Positions 26,634 to 35,514 of a DNA stretch of 64,000 bases are shown piece after piece. Numbering within the stretch: the first letter of the stretch is position 1; each line of letters starts with the position of its first letter. This stretch comes from Arenibacterium halophilum (GTDB taxonomy: Bacteria; Pseudomonadota; Alphaproteobacteria; Rhodobacterales; Rhodobacteraceae), in NCBI RefSeq assembly GCF_005938225.1, contig NZ_VCPC01000002.1, forward strand, positions 1,054,001 to 1,118,000, read 5' to 3'. Position numbers and translations under genes: made by a program. The notes under the pieces are model-generated. The model saw only the letters and a program-made list of their open reading frames with translations. It made no database searches and was not told the origin of the DNA.

Positions 26634-27869
26634 ATGACAGACACACATATTCAGGGGTTCGACCCGATCCGGCTGGGGCGGATCGCGGCCTGGCAGGATA
26701 GGTACGTCGAAGAGCGTAAATTTCCGGGGTCCTCGGTGATTTTGCTGCGCGGTGGGGACGAGGTGTATTTCAACGCCGCCGGATCCCGCAATGTCGAGGA
26801 CGGTCTGCCGTTCGAACGCGATACCGTGGCGCGGATCTACTCGATGACAAAACCGATCACCTCGGTCGGGATCATGATGCTGGCCGAACTGGGGCTGTTC
26901 CATCTGGATGCACCCGTGTCCGAATTCATCCCCGCCTTCCGCGACATGCAGGCGCTGGTGCCCGGCGCGCAGCGGATCGATCAGACCGAACCCGCGTCCA
27001 GCCCGACGCTGCACCACCTGCTGACCCATACCAGTGGGCTGAGCTATCCGTTCAATCCCGGTCCACTGGGGCAGGCGATGGATGCGGAAAAGATCATCTT
27101 CCGTGCCGACGATACCAGCCTTGCCGAAGTTGCCGATCGCACCGCGGCGCTGCCGCTGGCGTTTCAACCGGGCACGCGCTGGGAATATTCCGTGTCCATC
27201 GACATTCTTGGCCGCGTGATCGAGGTGGTGTCGGGCCAGCCGTTGGATGTGTTCCTGCGCGAGCAAATATTCGACCCGCTGGGGATGGGCGAAACTGCCT
27301 TCCGCGTGCCCGAGGGTACGGGCGACAGGTTTGCCTCTCTCTACACTCCGCTCGCCGGCAATGCGATGGCGCTGAACGCGGCGCGTGACAGCGACGAAAC
27401 GCTGCGGCTTGTGGATCGCGCGGGCGCGTCGGTGTTTGAATCCACCACCTGTTTTTCGGGTGGTGGCGGTCTGGTTGGCACGATCGACGACTACGTGAAG
27501 TTCTGCGAGATGCTGCGCCGGGGCGGCGCTGCGCCGGGCGGGCGGATCCTGTCGCCGCACACGGTGGATTTTATGATGCGCAATCACTTGCCGGGCGACA
27601 TCGCCTCGATGGGGCCGCAAAGTTTCGCGGAACAGCCGATGGAGGGTATGGGCTTTGGCCTTGGCGGGTCAGTCGTGCTGAACCCGGGCCGCGTGCGCGT
27701 GCCGGGCAGCGAAGGCGATTTCAGCTGGGGCGGCATGGCATCGACCATGTTCTGGATCGACCCCGTGCTTGACCTGACCTGCGTCTTCTTTACCCAGCTC
27801 ACGCCGTCCAGTTCCTACCCCTGCCGGGCCGAGCTGAAGGCATTGGTACACGGAGCGCTGGTGGAATGA
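26634..27869 (+). CDS. Serine hydrolase (class C beta-lactamase / esterase fold)
   Basis: A 411-residue hydrolase of the beta-lactamase-related family. The nucleophile motif SMTK lies near residue 71 (RIYSMTKPITSVG), the second motif is YSV in RWEYSVSIDILGR near residue 185, and HLLTHTSGLSYPF is also typical. The third box is GGMAS rather than the KTG/HTG of true beta-lactamases, which favours an esterase or lactonase role. No signal peptide is visible, so it is probably cytoplasmic. The start at 26634 follows GAAGGAAGG. Its stop overlaps the acetoacetyl-CoA synthetase start (ATGA), linking it to acyl metabolism. Confidence 0.87.
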   Translation: MTDTHIQGFDPIRLGRIAAWQDRYVEERKFPGSSVILLRGGDEVYFNAAGSRNVEDGLPFERDTVARIYSMTKPITSVGIMMLAELGLFHLDAPVSEFIPAFRDMQALVPGAQRIDQTEPASSPTLHHLLTHTSGLSYPFNPGPLGQAMDAEKIIFRADDTSLAEVADRTAALPLAFQPGTRWEYSVSIDILGRVIEVVSGQPLDVFLREQIFDPLGMGETAFRVPEGTGDRFASLYTPLAGNAMALNAARDSDETLRLVDRAGASVFESTTCFSGGGGLVGTIDDYVKFCEMLRRGGAAPGGRILSPHTVDFMMRNHLPGDIASMGPQSFAEQPMEGMGFGLGGSVVLNPGRVRVPGSEGDFSWGGMASTMFWIDPVLDLTCVFFTQLTPSSSYPCRAELKALVHGALVE

Positions 27870-29842
27870 GCGAAGAACGCCCGATCCTGTGGCAGCCGTT
27901 GCCCGAGCGCATCGAAAGCTCGTCGATGGCCGCCTTCCTGCGCTGGCTCGAAGCAGAAAAGGACCTGATATTCGCCGATTACGAGGCGATGTGGAACTGG
28001 AGCGTGAGCGATCTTGACGGGTTCTGGCGCGCGATTTGGGAGTTCTTCGAGATCGGCCCGGCCGATGCGGTCGAAACCGTATTGGTGCGCCGCAAGATGC
28101 CGGGCGCCGAATGGTTCCCTGGGGTTACCCTGAACTTTGCCGAAGTCACGCTGCGCCCGGCCGCGCAGACGCCCGACAAACCCGCGCTGATCGTGCAATC
28201 GGAAACCTTTGGCGACGTAGAGATCACCTGGGCCGATTTTGCCGACCGGGTGGGCTGCGTGGCTGCACGGCTTCGGGCTATGGGGGTAGAGCAGGGCGAC
28301 CGTGTGGTTGCGGTTCTGCCCAACACCGAAACGGCGATTATCGCGATGCTGGCCACCGCCTCGCTGGGCGCGATCTGGTCAATCTGCGCGCCCGACATGG
28401 GGCATGTGGCGATCCTTGACCGGTTCCGCCAGATCGCGCCCAAGGTTCTGATCGCACAGGACGGATACGTGCACGCGGGCAAGACAATCGACCGCCGCGC
28501 CGTGCTGAAGGACATCGTGGATGGGCTGCCCGATCTGGCGCATCTGGTGATGGTGCCCGTGGTCGGCGATGTGCCAGAGGGCGCGACCCATTGGGACGAG
28601 ATGACCGCGAGTGCCGAAACGGTCACCCCGGTTCCGGTACCGTTCGATCATCCTCTGTGGATCGTCTATTCCTCGGGCACCACGGGCAACCCCAAACCCA
28701 TCGTGCACGGCCACGGCGGCATCGCGCTGGAAGGCGCGAAACAATCGCTGCATCAGGATCTGGACGCAGAAGACCGGTTCTGCTGGATGACCTCCTCGGG
28801 CTGGATCATGTGGAACTGCCAATTCGTGCCCCTGGCGCGCGGCGGCACGGTGGCGATGTTCGACAGTGCGGCCAATCACCCCGATATGATGGCGCTGTGG
28901 AGCTTTGCCGCGCGCCACAAGCTGACGTTCCTTGGGGCAGGGGCGGCCTATTTCCAAAGCTGTCTGAAGGCCGGAATCCGCCCGGGCGACGCCTGCGACC
29001 TTTCGAACCTCGTCTCACTGGGATCAACCGGCTCGCCCCTGTCCGACGATGGCTATCGCTGGATCTATGACGCGGTGAAGCCTGACATCTGGCTTGCCCC
29101 GATCTCGGGCGGCACTGATTTCGCCGGCGCCTTTGTGGGCGGCAACCCGATGCTGCCGGTGCGTATGGGCGAAATGCAATGCCGCCTGCTGGGCAACGCA
29201 GTGCGCTGTTTCGACGATGACGGCAACGACCTGATTGGCCAGGTCGGAGAGCTGGTCTGCACCGAGCCGCTGCCCTCGATGCCGCTGTATTTCTGGGGCG
29301 ATGATGATGGCAGCCGCCTGCATGACAGCTATTTCGACACCTACCCCGGCATCTGGCGTCACGGCGATTGGATCTCCTTCTCGGAAACCGGCGGGTCGGT
29401 GATCTACGGCCGCTCTGACACCACGATCAACCGGAAGGGCCTGCGCATGGGCAGTGCCGAGCTGTATCAGGCGGTCGAGGCGCTCGACGATGTGCAGGAT
29501 TCACTGGTGATCGACCTCGAATTTCTGGGGCGCGACAGCTTCATGCCCCTGTTCGTGGTGCTCTCGCCCGGGGCGGTTCTGGATGACGCGCTGAAGGGCA
29601 GAATTGCAGATGCCATCCGAAACGCCGTGTCGGCCCGTTTCGTCCCGAACGAGATCGTAGAGATTGCCGAGGTGCCGCGCACCCTCTCGGGCAAGAAACT
29701 GGAACTGCCGGTGAAGAAACTGCTGCTGGGCGGCGATCCCGCGCGGGTCGTCAACCGCGACTCGATGAGCAACCCGGACAGTTTCGACCAATTCATCACC
29801 TACGCCAAAGACCGCGCGCTGACAGAAGGACCCTCCGCATGA
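27866..29842 (+). CDS. Acetoacetate-CoA ligase (acetoacetyl-CoA synthetase)
   Basis: A 658-residue adenylate-forming enzyme that activates acetoacetate to acetoacetyl-CoA with ATP. The N-terminus (RPILWQPLPERIESSSMAAF), the adenylation core WIVYSSGTTGNPKPIVHGHGG near residue 270 and the C-terminal SGKKLELPVKKLLLG match the acetoacetyl-CoA synthetase subgroup. Its length is also typical of that subgroup. It overlaps both neighbours by four bases. Together with a thiolase it would return acetoacetate to acetyl-CoA. Confidence 0.92.
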   Translation: MSEERPILWQPLPERIESSSMAAFLRWLEAEKDLIFADYEAMWNWSVSDLDGFWRAIWEFFEIGPADAVETVLVRRKMPGAEWFPGVTLNFAEVTLRPAAQTPDKPALIVQSETFGDVEITWADFADRVGCVAARLRAMGVEQGDRVVAVLPNTETAIIAMLATASLGAIWSICAPDMGHVAILDRFRQIAPKVLIAQDGYVHAGKTIDRRAVLKDIVDGLPDLAHLVMVPVVGDVPEGATHWDEMTASAETVTPVPVPFDHPLWIVYSSGTTGNPKPIVHGHGGIALEGAKQSLHQDLDAEDRFCWMTSSGWIMWNCQFVPLARGGTVAMFDSAANHPDMMALWSFAARHKLTFLGAGAAYFQSCLKAGIRPGDACDLSNLVSLGSTGSPLSDDGYRWIYDAVKPDIWLAPISGGTDFAGAFVGGNPMLPVRMGEMQCRLLGNAVRCFDDDGNDLIGQVGELVCTEPLPSMPLYFWGDDDGSRLHDSYFDTYPGIWRHGDWISFSETGGSVIYGRSDTTINRKGLRMGSAELYQAVEALDDVQDSLVIDLEFLGRDSFMPLFVVLSPGAVLDDALKGRIADAIRNAVSARFVPNEIVEIAEVPRTLSGKKLELPVKKLLLGGDPARVVNRDSMSNPDSFDQFITYAKDRALTEGPSA

Positions 29843-30720
29843 CGCTGGACCCCGCCGAAGAACTGCTGGACCTGCTGGATATCGAACAACTCGAAGTCGA
29901 TCTGTTTCGCGGCATCGGGTCGGGCGGGGAAACCACGATGCGCATCTTCGGCGGCCACGTCATCGCCCAGGCCCTGATGGCCGCCTATCGCACGGTGCCA
30001 GACCGGCTGTGCCACTCGTTGCACGCCTATTTCATCCGCCCCGGCGATCCGAAAATCCCGGTGGTTTACCATGTCGACCGCGCCCGCGACGGCGGCAGCT
30101 TTACCACCCGCCGGGTCGTGGCGATCCAGCATGGCAAGCAGATCCTGAACCTTTCCGCCTCATTTCATGTGGACGAAGACGGCTGGTCGCACCAACACCC
30201 GATGCCAGAGGTCGACGGCCCCGAGGGCCTGGCTTCGCGCGCCGAATTGCGCGATGCCATCTCGGAAAAGGTGCCCGAGCCGCACCGCTCGGATTTCCTG
30301 CGCCCGCGCCCCATCGAACTGCGCGAAATCGCCCCGCAGGACATGTTCGAACCACAACCGGCAGACGATGTGAACCACCTCTGGTTCCGTATGCAGGCCG
30401 CCGCCGGGCGCGATCCGGTGATGCAGCACTGCCTGCTCGCCTATGCCTCCGACATGAACCTGCTGGGCTCATCGCTGCGCCCGCATGGCATCACGTGGTG
30501 GCACGGCGGCGTGGTGACCGCCAGCCTCGACCACGCGATGTGGTTCCACGCGCCGATCAGCTTTGACGACTGGCACCTCTATTCCATGGACAGCCCCTTT
30601 TCGGGCGGCGGGCGCAGCTTCAACCGCGGCTCGATCTTTTCGCGCGACGGCACTTTGGTCGCCAGCGTGGCTCAGGAAGGGCTCGTGCGCCGCTTCAAGC
30701 CCAAGGAAGACCGCACATGA
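29839..30720 (+). CDS. Acyl-CoA thioesterase II (TesB family)
   Basis: A 293-residue double hot-dog thioesterase that hydrolyses acyl-CoA to free acid and CoA. The N-terminal half carries RIFGGHVIAQALMAA and LHAYFIRPGDPKIPVVYHVDRARDGGSFTTRRV. The catalytic triad positions are visible as Asp in ASLDHAMWFH, Ser in DSPFSGGGRSF (Thr in E. coli) and Gln in VASVAQEGLVR. It is part of the overlapping operon with acetoacetyl-CoA synthetase and the amidohydrolase, and probably frees CoA from dead-end or overloaded acyl-CoAs. Confidence 0.92.
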   Translation: MTLDPAEELLDLLDIEQLEVDLFRGIGSGGETTMRIFGGHVIAQALMAAYRTVPDRLCHSLHAYFIRPGDPKIPVVYHVDRARDGGSFTTRRVVAIQHGKQILNLSASFHVDEDGWSHQHPMPEVDGPEGLASRAELRDAISEKVPEPHRSDFLRPRPIELREIAPQDMFEPQPADDVNHLWFRMQAAAGRDPVMQHCLLAYASDMNLLGSSLRPHGITWWHGGVVTASLDHAMWFHAPISFDDWHLYSMDSPFSGGGRSFNRGSIFSRDGTLVASVAQEGLVRRFKPKEDRT

Positions 30721-31763
30721 GCGGCGGGCGCTATCCGCGCTGGGTGCCGGGGATCGAGTTGCGCGAGGATTGGCTTGCGCTGACCCGGGAAGAGATCATC
30801 GACCCCGACCGCGAAATCGTCGATCCGCACCACCATCTGTGGACCCATGGCACGTCCGAGGCGCCGGCCATCTACGAACTGCCCGAATTCGCGCGCGACA
30901 CAGGGTCCGGGCACAAGGTGGTGCAAACCGTCTATATCGAATGCCGCGCCCGCTGGGATCTCGACGCGCCCGCTCACCTGCAATCGGTGGCTGAAACCGC
31001 CTATGTCGCGTCTTTGACTGCACCGGAGGCCGCGCCCATTGCGGGCATCATCGCCCATGTCGATCTGACCCTGCCGCTGGACCTGTTGGATGAGGCGCTC
31101 GATGCTCATACAGCGTCCGGGCAGGGGCGGCTGGTCGGCATCCGCCACTCCGGCGCCTGCGATCGAGAACCCGACAGCCTGATGATCCCGGGCCGCGGTG
31201 CGCCGGGGCTTTACGCCAATCCCGATTTCCGCCGCGGCGTTGCCCGGCTCGGCGCGCGCGGACTCGCCTATGACACCTGGCACTACCACCACCAGAACCG
31301 GGACTTCCTTGATCTGGCGCGCGCCCTGCCGGAAACGGTGATGATCCTCGATCACTTCGGCACCCCGCTTGGCGTGGGGCGCTTTGCCGAACAACGAGAT
31401 GAAATCCAGTCCGCCTGGCGCGAAGACATGGCCGATCTCGCCCAATGCCCGAACCTGCGCGCCAAGCTGGGCGGTCTCAATATGCCCGACAACGGCTGGG
31501 GTTGGGAAAAAAACGAAACCCCGCCGTCCTCTGACGATCTGCTGAAAGCACAAGGCGACTGGTATCACCATACCATCGATTGCTTCGGCCCGTCCCGCTG
31601 CATGTTCGAAAGCAACTTTCCGGTCGACCGCACTTCGGTCGACTATCACGTGCTCTGGAACTTTTTCAAGAAACTCGCGCACCCCTTTGATGAAGAGGAA
31701 AAAAATGCACTCTTCGCAGACACGGCGCGCGCCACCTACGGCCTTCCGGATTCATCATTCTGA
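30717..31763 (+). CDS. TIM-barrel amidohydrolase, lactonase-like (COG3618 type)
   Basis: A 348-residue metal-dependent hydrolase of the family that includes 2-pyrone-4,6-dicarboxylate and sugar lactonases. The first-strand motif is EIVDPHHHLWTHG near residue 37. The family's RHSGACD segment, YDTWHYHHQNRDFLDLA, VMILDHFGTPLG (metal or substrate histidine near residue 215) and MFESNFPVDR with the catalytic aspartate follow in order. A lactonase activity would supply hydroxy acids to the surrounding CoA pathway; this is inference. Last gene of the plus-strand operon; its start overlaps tesB by four bases. Confidence 0.85.
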   Translation: MSGGRYPRWVPGIELREDWLALTREEIIDPDREIVDPHHHLWTHGTSEAPAIYELPEFARDTGSGHKVVQTVYIECRARWDLDAPAHLQSVAETAYVASLTAPEAAPIAGIIAHVDLTLPLDLLDEALDAHTASGQGRLVGIRHSGACDREPDSLMIPGRGAPGLYANPDFRRGVARLGARGLAYDTWHYHHQNRDFLDLARALPETVMILDHFGTPLGVGRFAEQRDEIQSAWREDMADLAQCPNLRAKLGGLNMPDNGWGWEKNETPPSSDDLLKAQGDWYHHTIDCFGPSRCMFESNFPVDRTSVDYHVLWNFFKKLAHPFDEEEKNALFADTARATYGLPDSSF

Positions 31764-31778
31764 AAACACTCCGGGGGA

Positions 31779-31810
31779 CTCCGGCACAGCCGGAGGGGGG
31801 CAGCGCCCCC
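31779..31810. terminator. Double-hairpin element between convergent operons
   Basis: CTCCGGC/GCCGGAG (31779-31795, 3-base loop) is followed directly by GGGGGC/GCCCCC (31796-31810, 3-base loop). It lies between the stops of the amidohydrolase and the SDR gene and can act on both strands. It is related in form to the repeat at 6815-6844. Confidence 0.65.
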
Positions 31811-31830
31811 TCCAACCTCTCACTTAGCAA

Positions 31831-32604
31831 TTACCGCAGCTTGTCGCCGAAAACCCGGTTCAACTTGCGCATCCCGCCGATCCACTTGTCGTAGTTCTCG
31901 GCCTTGTTGCGCATGTATTGCACCACTTCCGGGTGCGGCAGCACCAGGAACGTTTCGGCCCGGATGGTGTCGACACATGCCTCCGCCACCGCTTCGGGCT
32001 CCAGCATCCCATTGATCGAGGCGACCCCGTCTTCATGGCCCCGGGTCATCTCGGATCGCACCGCCTGAGGGCACAGTACCGACACCTTGATACCGTCGTC
32101 GCCATGGGTCAGCGCCAGCCACTCGGCCAGTCCGACAGCCGCGTGTTTTGTCACGCCATAGGGGGCCGAGCCGACCTGGTTCAGCAAGCCCGCGGCACTG
32201 GCCGTGTTCAGCAGATACCCGCCTCCACGCTCTACCATGCGGGGCACCAGATGGCGTGCCGCCCAGACGTGGGACATCACGTTGATCTCCCAGATTCTCT
32301 GCCAGTCGTCATTGGCAACCTCGGCGCCACCCGCCACCAGAATCCCGGCGTTTGAACAGAACAGGTCGATCGGGCCAACATCGGCTTCGACCTTGTCGAT
32401 CAAACCCGTGATCTCTGCCTCGCGCGACACGTTCACTTCGAAGGCTATCCCATTGATCTGGTTGGCAGTTTTCTCTGCGCCCGACAGGTTCATGTCGGCG
32501 CAAACAACAGCCTTTGCGCCCTCGGCGGCAAAGCGGATCGCCATGGCCCGGCCAATCCCGCTGGCCGCGCCAGTCACGACGATGATCTTGTCTTTCAATT
32601 CCAT
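31831..32604 (-). CDS. SDR-family oxidoreductase
   Basis: A 257-residue short-chain dehydrogenase. The nucleotide site is VVTGAASGIGRAMAIRFAAEG, followed by Asp in VCADMN, which suggests NAD rather than NADP preference. The SNAGI motif and the catalytic Ser/Tyr/Lys (NTASAAGLLNQVGSAPYGVTKHA) are intact. Last gene of the five-gene minus-strand operon, 3 bases after the preceding SDR. It may oxidise a hydroxyacyl-CoA in the pathway; the substrate is not determined. Confidence 0.87.
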   Translation of the reverse strand: MELKDKIIVVTGAASGIGRAMAIRFAAEGAKAVVCADMNLSGAEKTANQINGIAFEVNVSREAEITGLIDKVEADVGPIDLFCSNAGILVAGGAEVANDDWQRIWEINVMSHVWAARHLVPRMVERGGGYLLNTASAAGLLNQVGSAPYGVTKHAAVGLAEWLALTHGDDGIKVSVLCPQAVRSEMTRGHEDGVASINGMLEPEAVAEACVDTIRAETFLVLPHPEVVQYMRNKAENYDKWIGGMRKLNRVFGDKLR

Positions 32605-32607
32605 GGC

Positions 32608-33381
32608 TTATGTCCACATGTTCGAGCCACCGCAAACCGTCAGCGCCTGACCGGTCATATAGCGGCTGGCGTCTGACGCCAGATATACGGCTATCCCGCA
32701 GAAATCCTCGGGGTCGCCCAGGCGGCGCAACGGGATCTCTTGCTTGATCCGTTTCTCCACTTCGGGGTTATCCCACAGCTCTCGCGCGAAATCCGTCTTG
32801 ACCAGCCCTGGGCAGATCGCATTGAAACGCACGCCCGACGGGCCGAATTCGGCCGCCAGGTTGCGCACCAGACCGATCAGCGCCAGTTTCGACATACCGT
32901 AGGTGCCCAGCATTTCCGACGGCTTGAAGGCGCCGATGGACGAGGTGAACATCATCGACCCGGATCCCGCTTTCACCATGTCGCCCACGGCAAGCTGCGC
33001 CAACCACAGGTTGGACTGCACGTTGGCCTTCATGGTCTTTTCATAGGCTTCGTCGGGAATTTCCGAGGTCTTGCCGTAATAGGGGTTCACCCCAGCGTTG
33101 CCGATGACAATATCGATGGGCCCGACGCGCGACCGCGTTGCGGCGACCAGCGCGTCGATCTGCTCTTTATAGCCTACGTTGCAAGCCACGCCGATGGCGC
33201 GCTCGGCGCCAACCGTGTCATTGATCTGGGCGGCAGCCGCATCCAGCTGATCCTGCTTGCGCGCCGAAATCACGACACGCGCGCCGTGATCTGCCAGCGC
33301 CGTTGCCATCGCCAGCCCCATGCCCTTGGAGGCGCCGGTCAACAGCGCCACCTTTCCGGTCAGGTCAAACATCTTCCGCAT
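32608..33381 (-). CDS. SDR-family oxidoreductase (FabG-like)
   Basis: A 257-residue short-chain dehydrogenase. It has LLTGASKGMGLAMATALADHGARVVISARKQ, where the SARK arginine suggests NADP(H). GNAGVNPYYG, the catalytic FTSSIGAF and YGMSKLALIGL, and the C-terminal LASDASRYMTGQALTVCGG are all present. It lies 3 bases after the ACAD11-type dehydrogenase gene and 3 bases before the second SDR. Ketoacyl or hydroxyacyl chemistry is likely. Confidence 0.88.
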   Translation of the reverse strand: MRKMFDLTGKVALLTGASKGMGLAMATALADHGARVVISARKQDQLDAAAAQINDTVGAERAIGVACNVGYKEQIDALVAATRSRVGPIDIVIGNAGVNPYYGKTSEIPDEAYEKTMKANVQSNLWLAQLAVGDMVKAGSGSMMFTSSIGAFKPSEMLGTYGMSKLALIGLVRNLAAEFGPSGVRFNAICPGLVKTDFARELWDNPEVEKRIKQEIPLRRLGDPEDFCGIAVYLASDASRYMTGQALTVCGGSNMWT

Positions 33382-33384
33382 GGT

Positions 33385-34695
33385 TTACGGCCCCTCGAAC
33401 ATGCGCCCGCCGGTGGCACGCGCGGTGGCGGCCTGACGGTCGTTCGAGTTCTGATAATGGTTCACCTCGGCGCGGGCGACCACGTTGTGATGCACCTCGT
33501 CCGGCCCATCGGCAAACCGCAGAGTGCGCTGGCCCACATACATTTCCGACAGCGGGAACCACTGCGACAGGCCGGCGGCGCCATGCACCTGCATCGCCTG
33601 GTCGATGATCTGGCAGGCCTTTTCAGGCACCAGCGCCTTGATCGCCGACACCCAGATGCGGGCCTCTTTGTTACCCAGCACATCCATCGCCTTGGCAGCT
33701 TTCAGCACCATCATGCGCATGGATTCAATGTCGATCCGCGCGCGGGAAATGGTTTCCATGTTCTTGCCAAGGTCGACGATGCGCTTGCCAAAGGCTTTCC
33801 GGTTCAAGGCCCGGTCGATCATCATGTCGAGCGCTTTCTCGGCAGCCCCGATCGAGCGCATGCAGTGGTGAATCCGCCCCGGCCCAAGCCGCAGCTGGCT
33901 GATTTCGAAGCCACGGCCTTCGCCCAACAGCATGTTTTCACGCGGCACCCGGACATCTTTGAACCGGATATGCATGTGACCGTGCGGCGCATCGTCATGG
34001 CCGAACACGCGCATCGGACCCACGATTTCCACGCCGGGGGTGTCGATGGGCACAAGGATCTGGCTTTGCTGTTTGAACGGCTCGGCCTCGGGCGAGGTTT
34101 TGACCATTGTAATCATGATCTTGCAACGCGGATCTCCGGCGCCCGAGATATAGAATTTCTCGCCGTTGATGACCCATTCATCGCCCTCGAGCACTGCGCT
34201 GGTCGAGATGTTCTTGGCGTCAGAACTTGCCACGTTCGGCTCGGTCATCGCAAAAGCCGAGCGGATTTCACCGTTCAGCAGCGGTTTCAGCCACCGTTCC
34301 TTTTGCTCGGGCGTGCCGATGCGCTCCAGAACCTCCATATTGCCGGTGTCGGGCGCCGAGCAGTTCAGCGTCTCCGAGGCCAGCGGGTTCTTGCCAAGCT
34401 CGGCGGCGATATAGGCGTAATCGAGGTTTGACAGCCCTTCGCCCGTTTCGGCATTCGGCAGAAAGAAATTCCACAACCCGTTGTCACGGGCTTTCTGCTT
34501 GGCTTCGGCCAGCAATTCCAGCTGACCGGGCGCATGAGACCAACGGTCTGCGCGACCTTCGCCAAGGCGGAAATATTCTTCGGTGATCGGATCGACGTTT
34601 TCGGCGATGTGTTTGATCACGGCATCTAGAAGGGGCCGTGCGCCTTCCGACATCCGCAAATCGTTCATTTCCTGTGGGTGTACCGACATTGACAT
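33385..34695 (-). CDS. ACAD10/11-type acyl-CoA dehydrogenase
   Basis: A 436-residue flavoprotein whose motifs match the C-terminal dehydrogenase domain of mammalian ACAD11 rather than ordinary acyl-CoA dehydrogenases. Examples are FAMTEPNVASSDAKNI near residue 150, the HDDAPHGHMHIRF segment, GRGFEISQLRLGPGRIHHCMR near residue 255, and FADGPDEVHHN in place of the usual EGT catalytic segment. In the characterised pathway this enzyme removes phosphate from 4-phosphoacyl-CoA to form enoyl-CoA. It is third in a minus-strand operon after the CoA ligase and hydratase. The start may be 34695 or 34689. Confidence 0.88.
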   Translation of the reverse strand: MSMSVHPQEMNDLRMSEGARPLLDAVIKHIAENVDPITEEYFRLGEGRADRWSHAPGQLELLAEAKQKARDNGLWNFFLPNAETGEGLSNLDYAYIAAELGKNPLASETLNCSAPDTGNMEVLERIGTPEQKERWLKPLLNGEIRSAFAMTEPNVASSDAKNISTSAVLEGDEWVINGEKFYISGAGDPRCKIMITMVKTSPEAEPFKQQSQILVPIDTPGVEIVGPMRVFGHDDAPHGHMHIRFKDVRVPRENMLLGEGRGFEISQLRLGPGRIHHCMRSIGAAEKALDMMIDRALNRKAFGKRIVDLGKNMETISRARIDIESMRMMVLKAAKAMDVLGNKEARIWVSAIKALVPEKACQIIDQAMQVHGAAGLSQWFPLSEMYVGQRTLRFADGPDEVHHNVVARAEVNHYQNSNDRQAATARATGGRMFEGP

Positions 34696-34719
34696 GAGGT
34701 GGGTTTTCCTTTCACCGTT

Positions 34720-35499
34720 TCAGCGGTTTTTCCATTCTGGTTTACGTTTTTCAACAAAGGCTTGAACGCCCTCCTTGAAGTCATACGTTTGGGCGAGATC
34801 GGCCTGAACCTCACGCGAGTACATCAGGCTTTCCGGCAGGCCTTCGGCAACCAGCATCGAATTCAGGATACGTTTGGTTGCCTTGACCGAACTGGGCGAG
34901 ACTGCGCAAAGCTGTTCGGCCATCTCCATTGCGCGCGGCATAAGCGCCTCGGGTGCCAGCACCTCGTTCACACAGCCAAGTTTCAGGGCTTCGTCGGCCA
35001 TGATGGTGCGCCCGCTCAGCATCATCTCTTGCGCCGCGAGCCGGCCAATATAGCGCGACAACCGCTGCACCCCCGAGGCTGAAGCGAAGAAGCCAACCTT
35101 GACTTCGGGCAGCGCGAATTTTGCCGTCTCCGAAGCCAGAATGATGTCGCAGGACAACGCTGTTTCAAATCCGCCTCCCATGGCAAAGCCGTTGACCGCA
35201 GCGATGATCGGCTTTTCCAGGTCAAACCGCGACGACAGCCCGGCGAACCCGGTCTCTGGCAAGCCGCCCTTCATGCCTTGGGCGGCCGTGGCCTTCAGAT
35301 CGTTGCCCGCGGTGAACGCCTTGTCGCCTGCGCCGGTCAGCACCGCGACCCACAGATCGTCATCAGCGGCAAAGTCGTCCCAGCACTGGGCCATTTCGTT
35401 GTGCATCGGGCCGTGGACGGCATTGTATACCTCGGGCCGGTTCATGGTGACGATCAGGATATGCCCCTGCCGTTCGGTCTTGATGAACTCAAATGCCAT
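34720..35499 (-). CDS. Enoyl-CoA hydratase / isomerase family protein
   Basis: A 259-residue crotonase-fold enzyme. The oxyanion-hole segments FTAGNDLKA and GFAMGGGFETALSCDI are present, and both candidate catalytic glutamates can be seen (GGGFE and FALPEVKVG), the pattern of true hydratases and of CaiD-like dehydratases. It ends with the usual KEGVQAFVEKRKPEW. It lies 15 bases after the CoA ligase and 24 bases ahead of the ACAD11-type gene, and likely hydrates the enoyl-CoA that enzyme produces. Confidence 0.9.
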   Translation of the reverse strand: MAFEFIKTERQGHILIVTMNRPEVYNAVHGPMHNEMAQCWDDFAADDDLWVAVLTGAGDKAFTAGNDLKATAAQGMKGGLPETGFAGLSSRFDLEKPIIAAVNGFAMGGGFETALSCDIILASETAKFALPEVKVGFFASASGVQRLSRYIGRLAAQEMMLSGRTIMADEALKLGCVNEVLAPEALMPRAMEMAEQLCAVSPSSVKATKRILNSMLVAEGLPESLMYSREVQADLAQTYDFKEGVQAFVEKRKPEWKNR

Positions 35500-35514
35500 T
35501 TTAATTGCGTCCTT

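Noticed and set aside
26634-27869. Antibiotic-resistance beta-lactamase
   Set aside because: It has SxxK and YxS-like motifs but no KTG/HTG box and no signal peptide, and it is co-transcribed with acyl-CoA genes, so an esterase or lactonase role is more likely.
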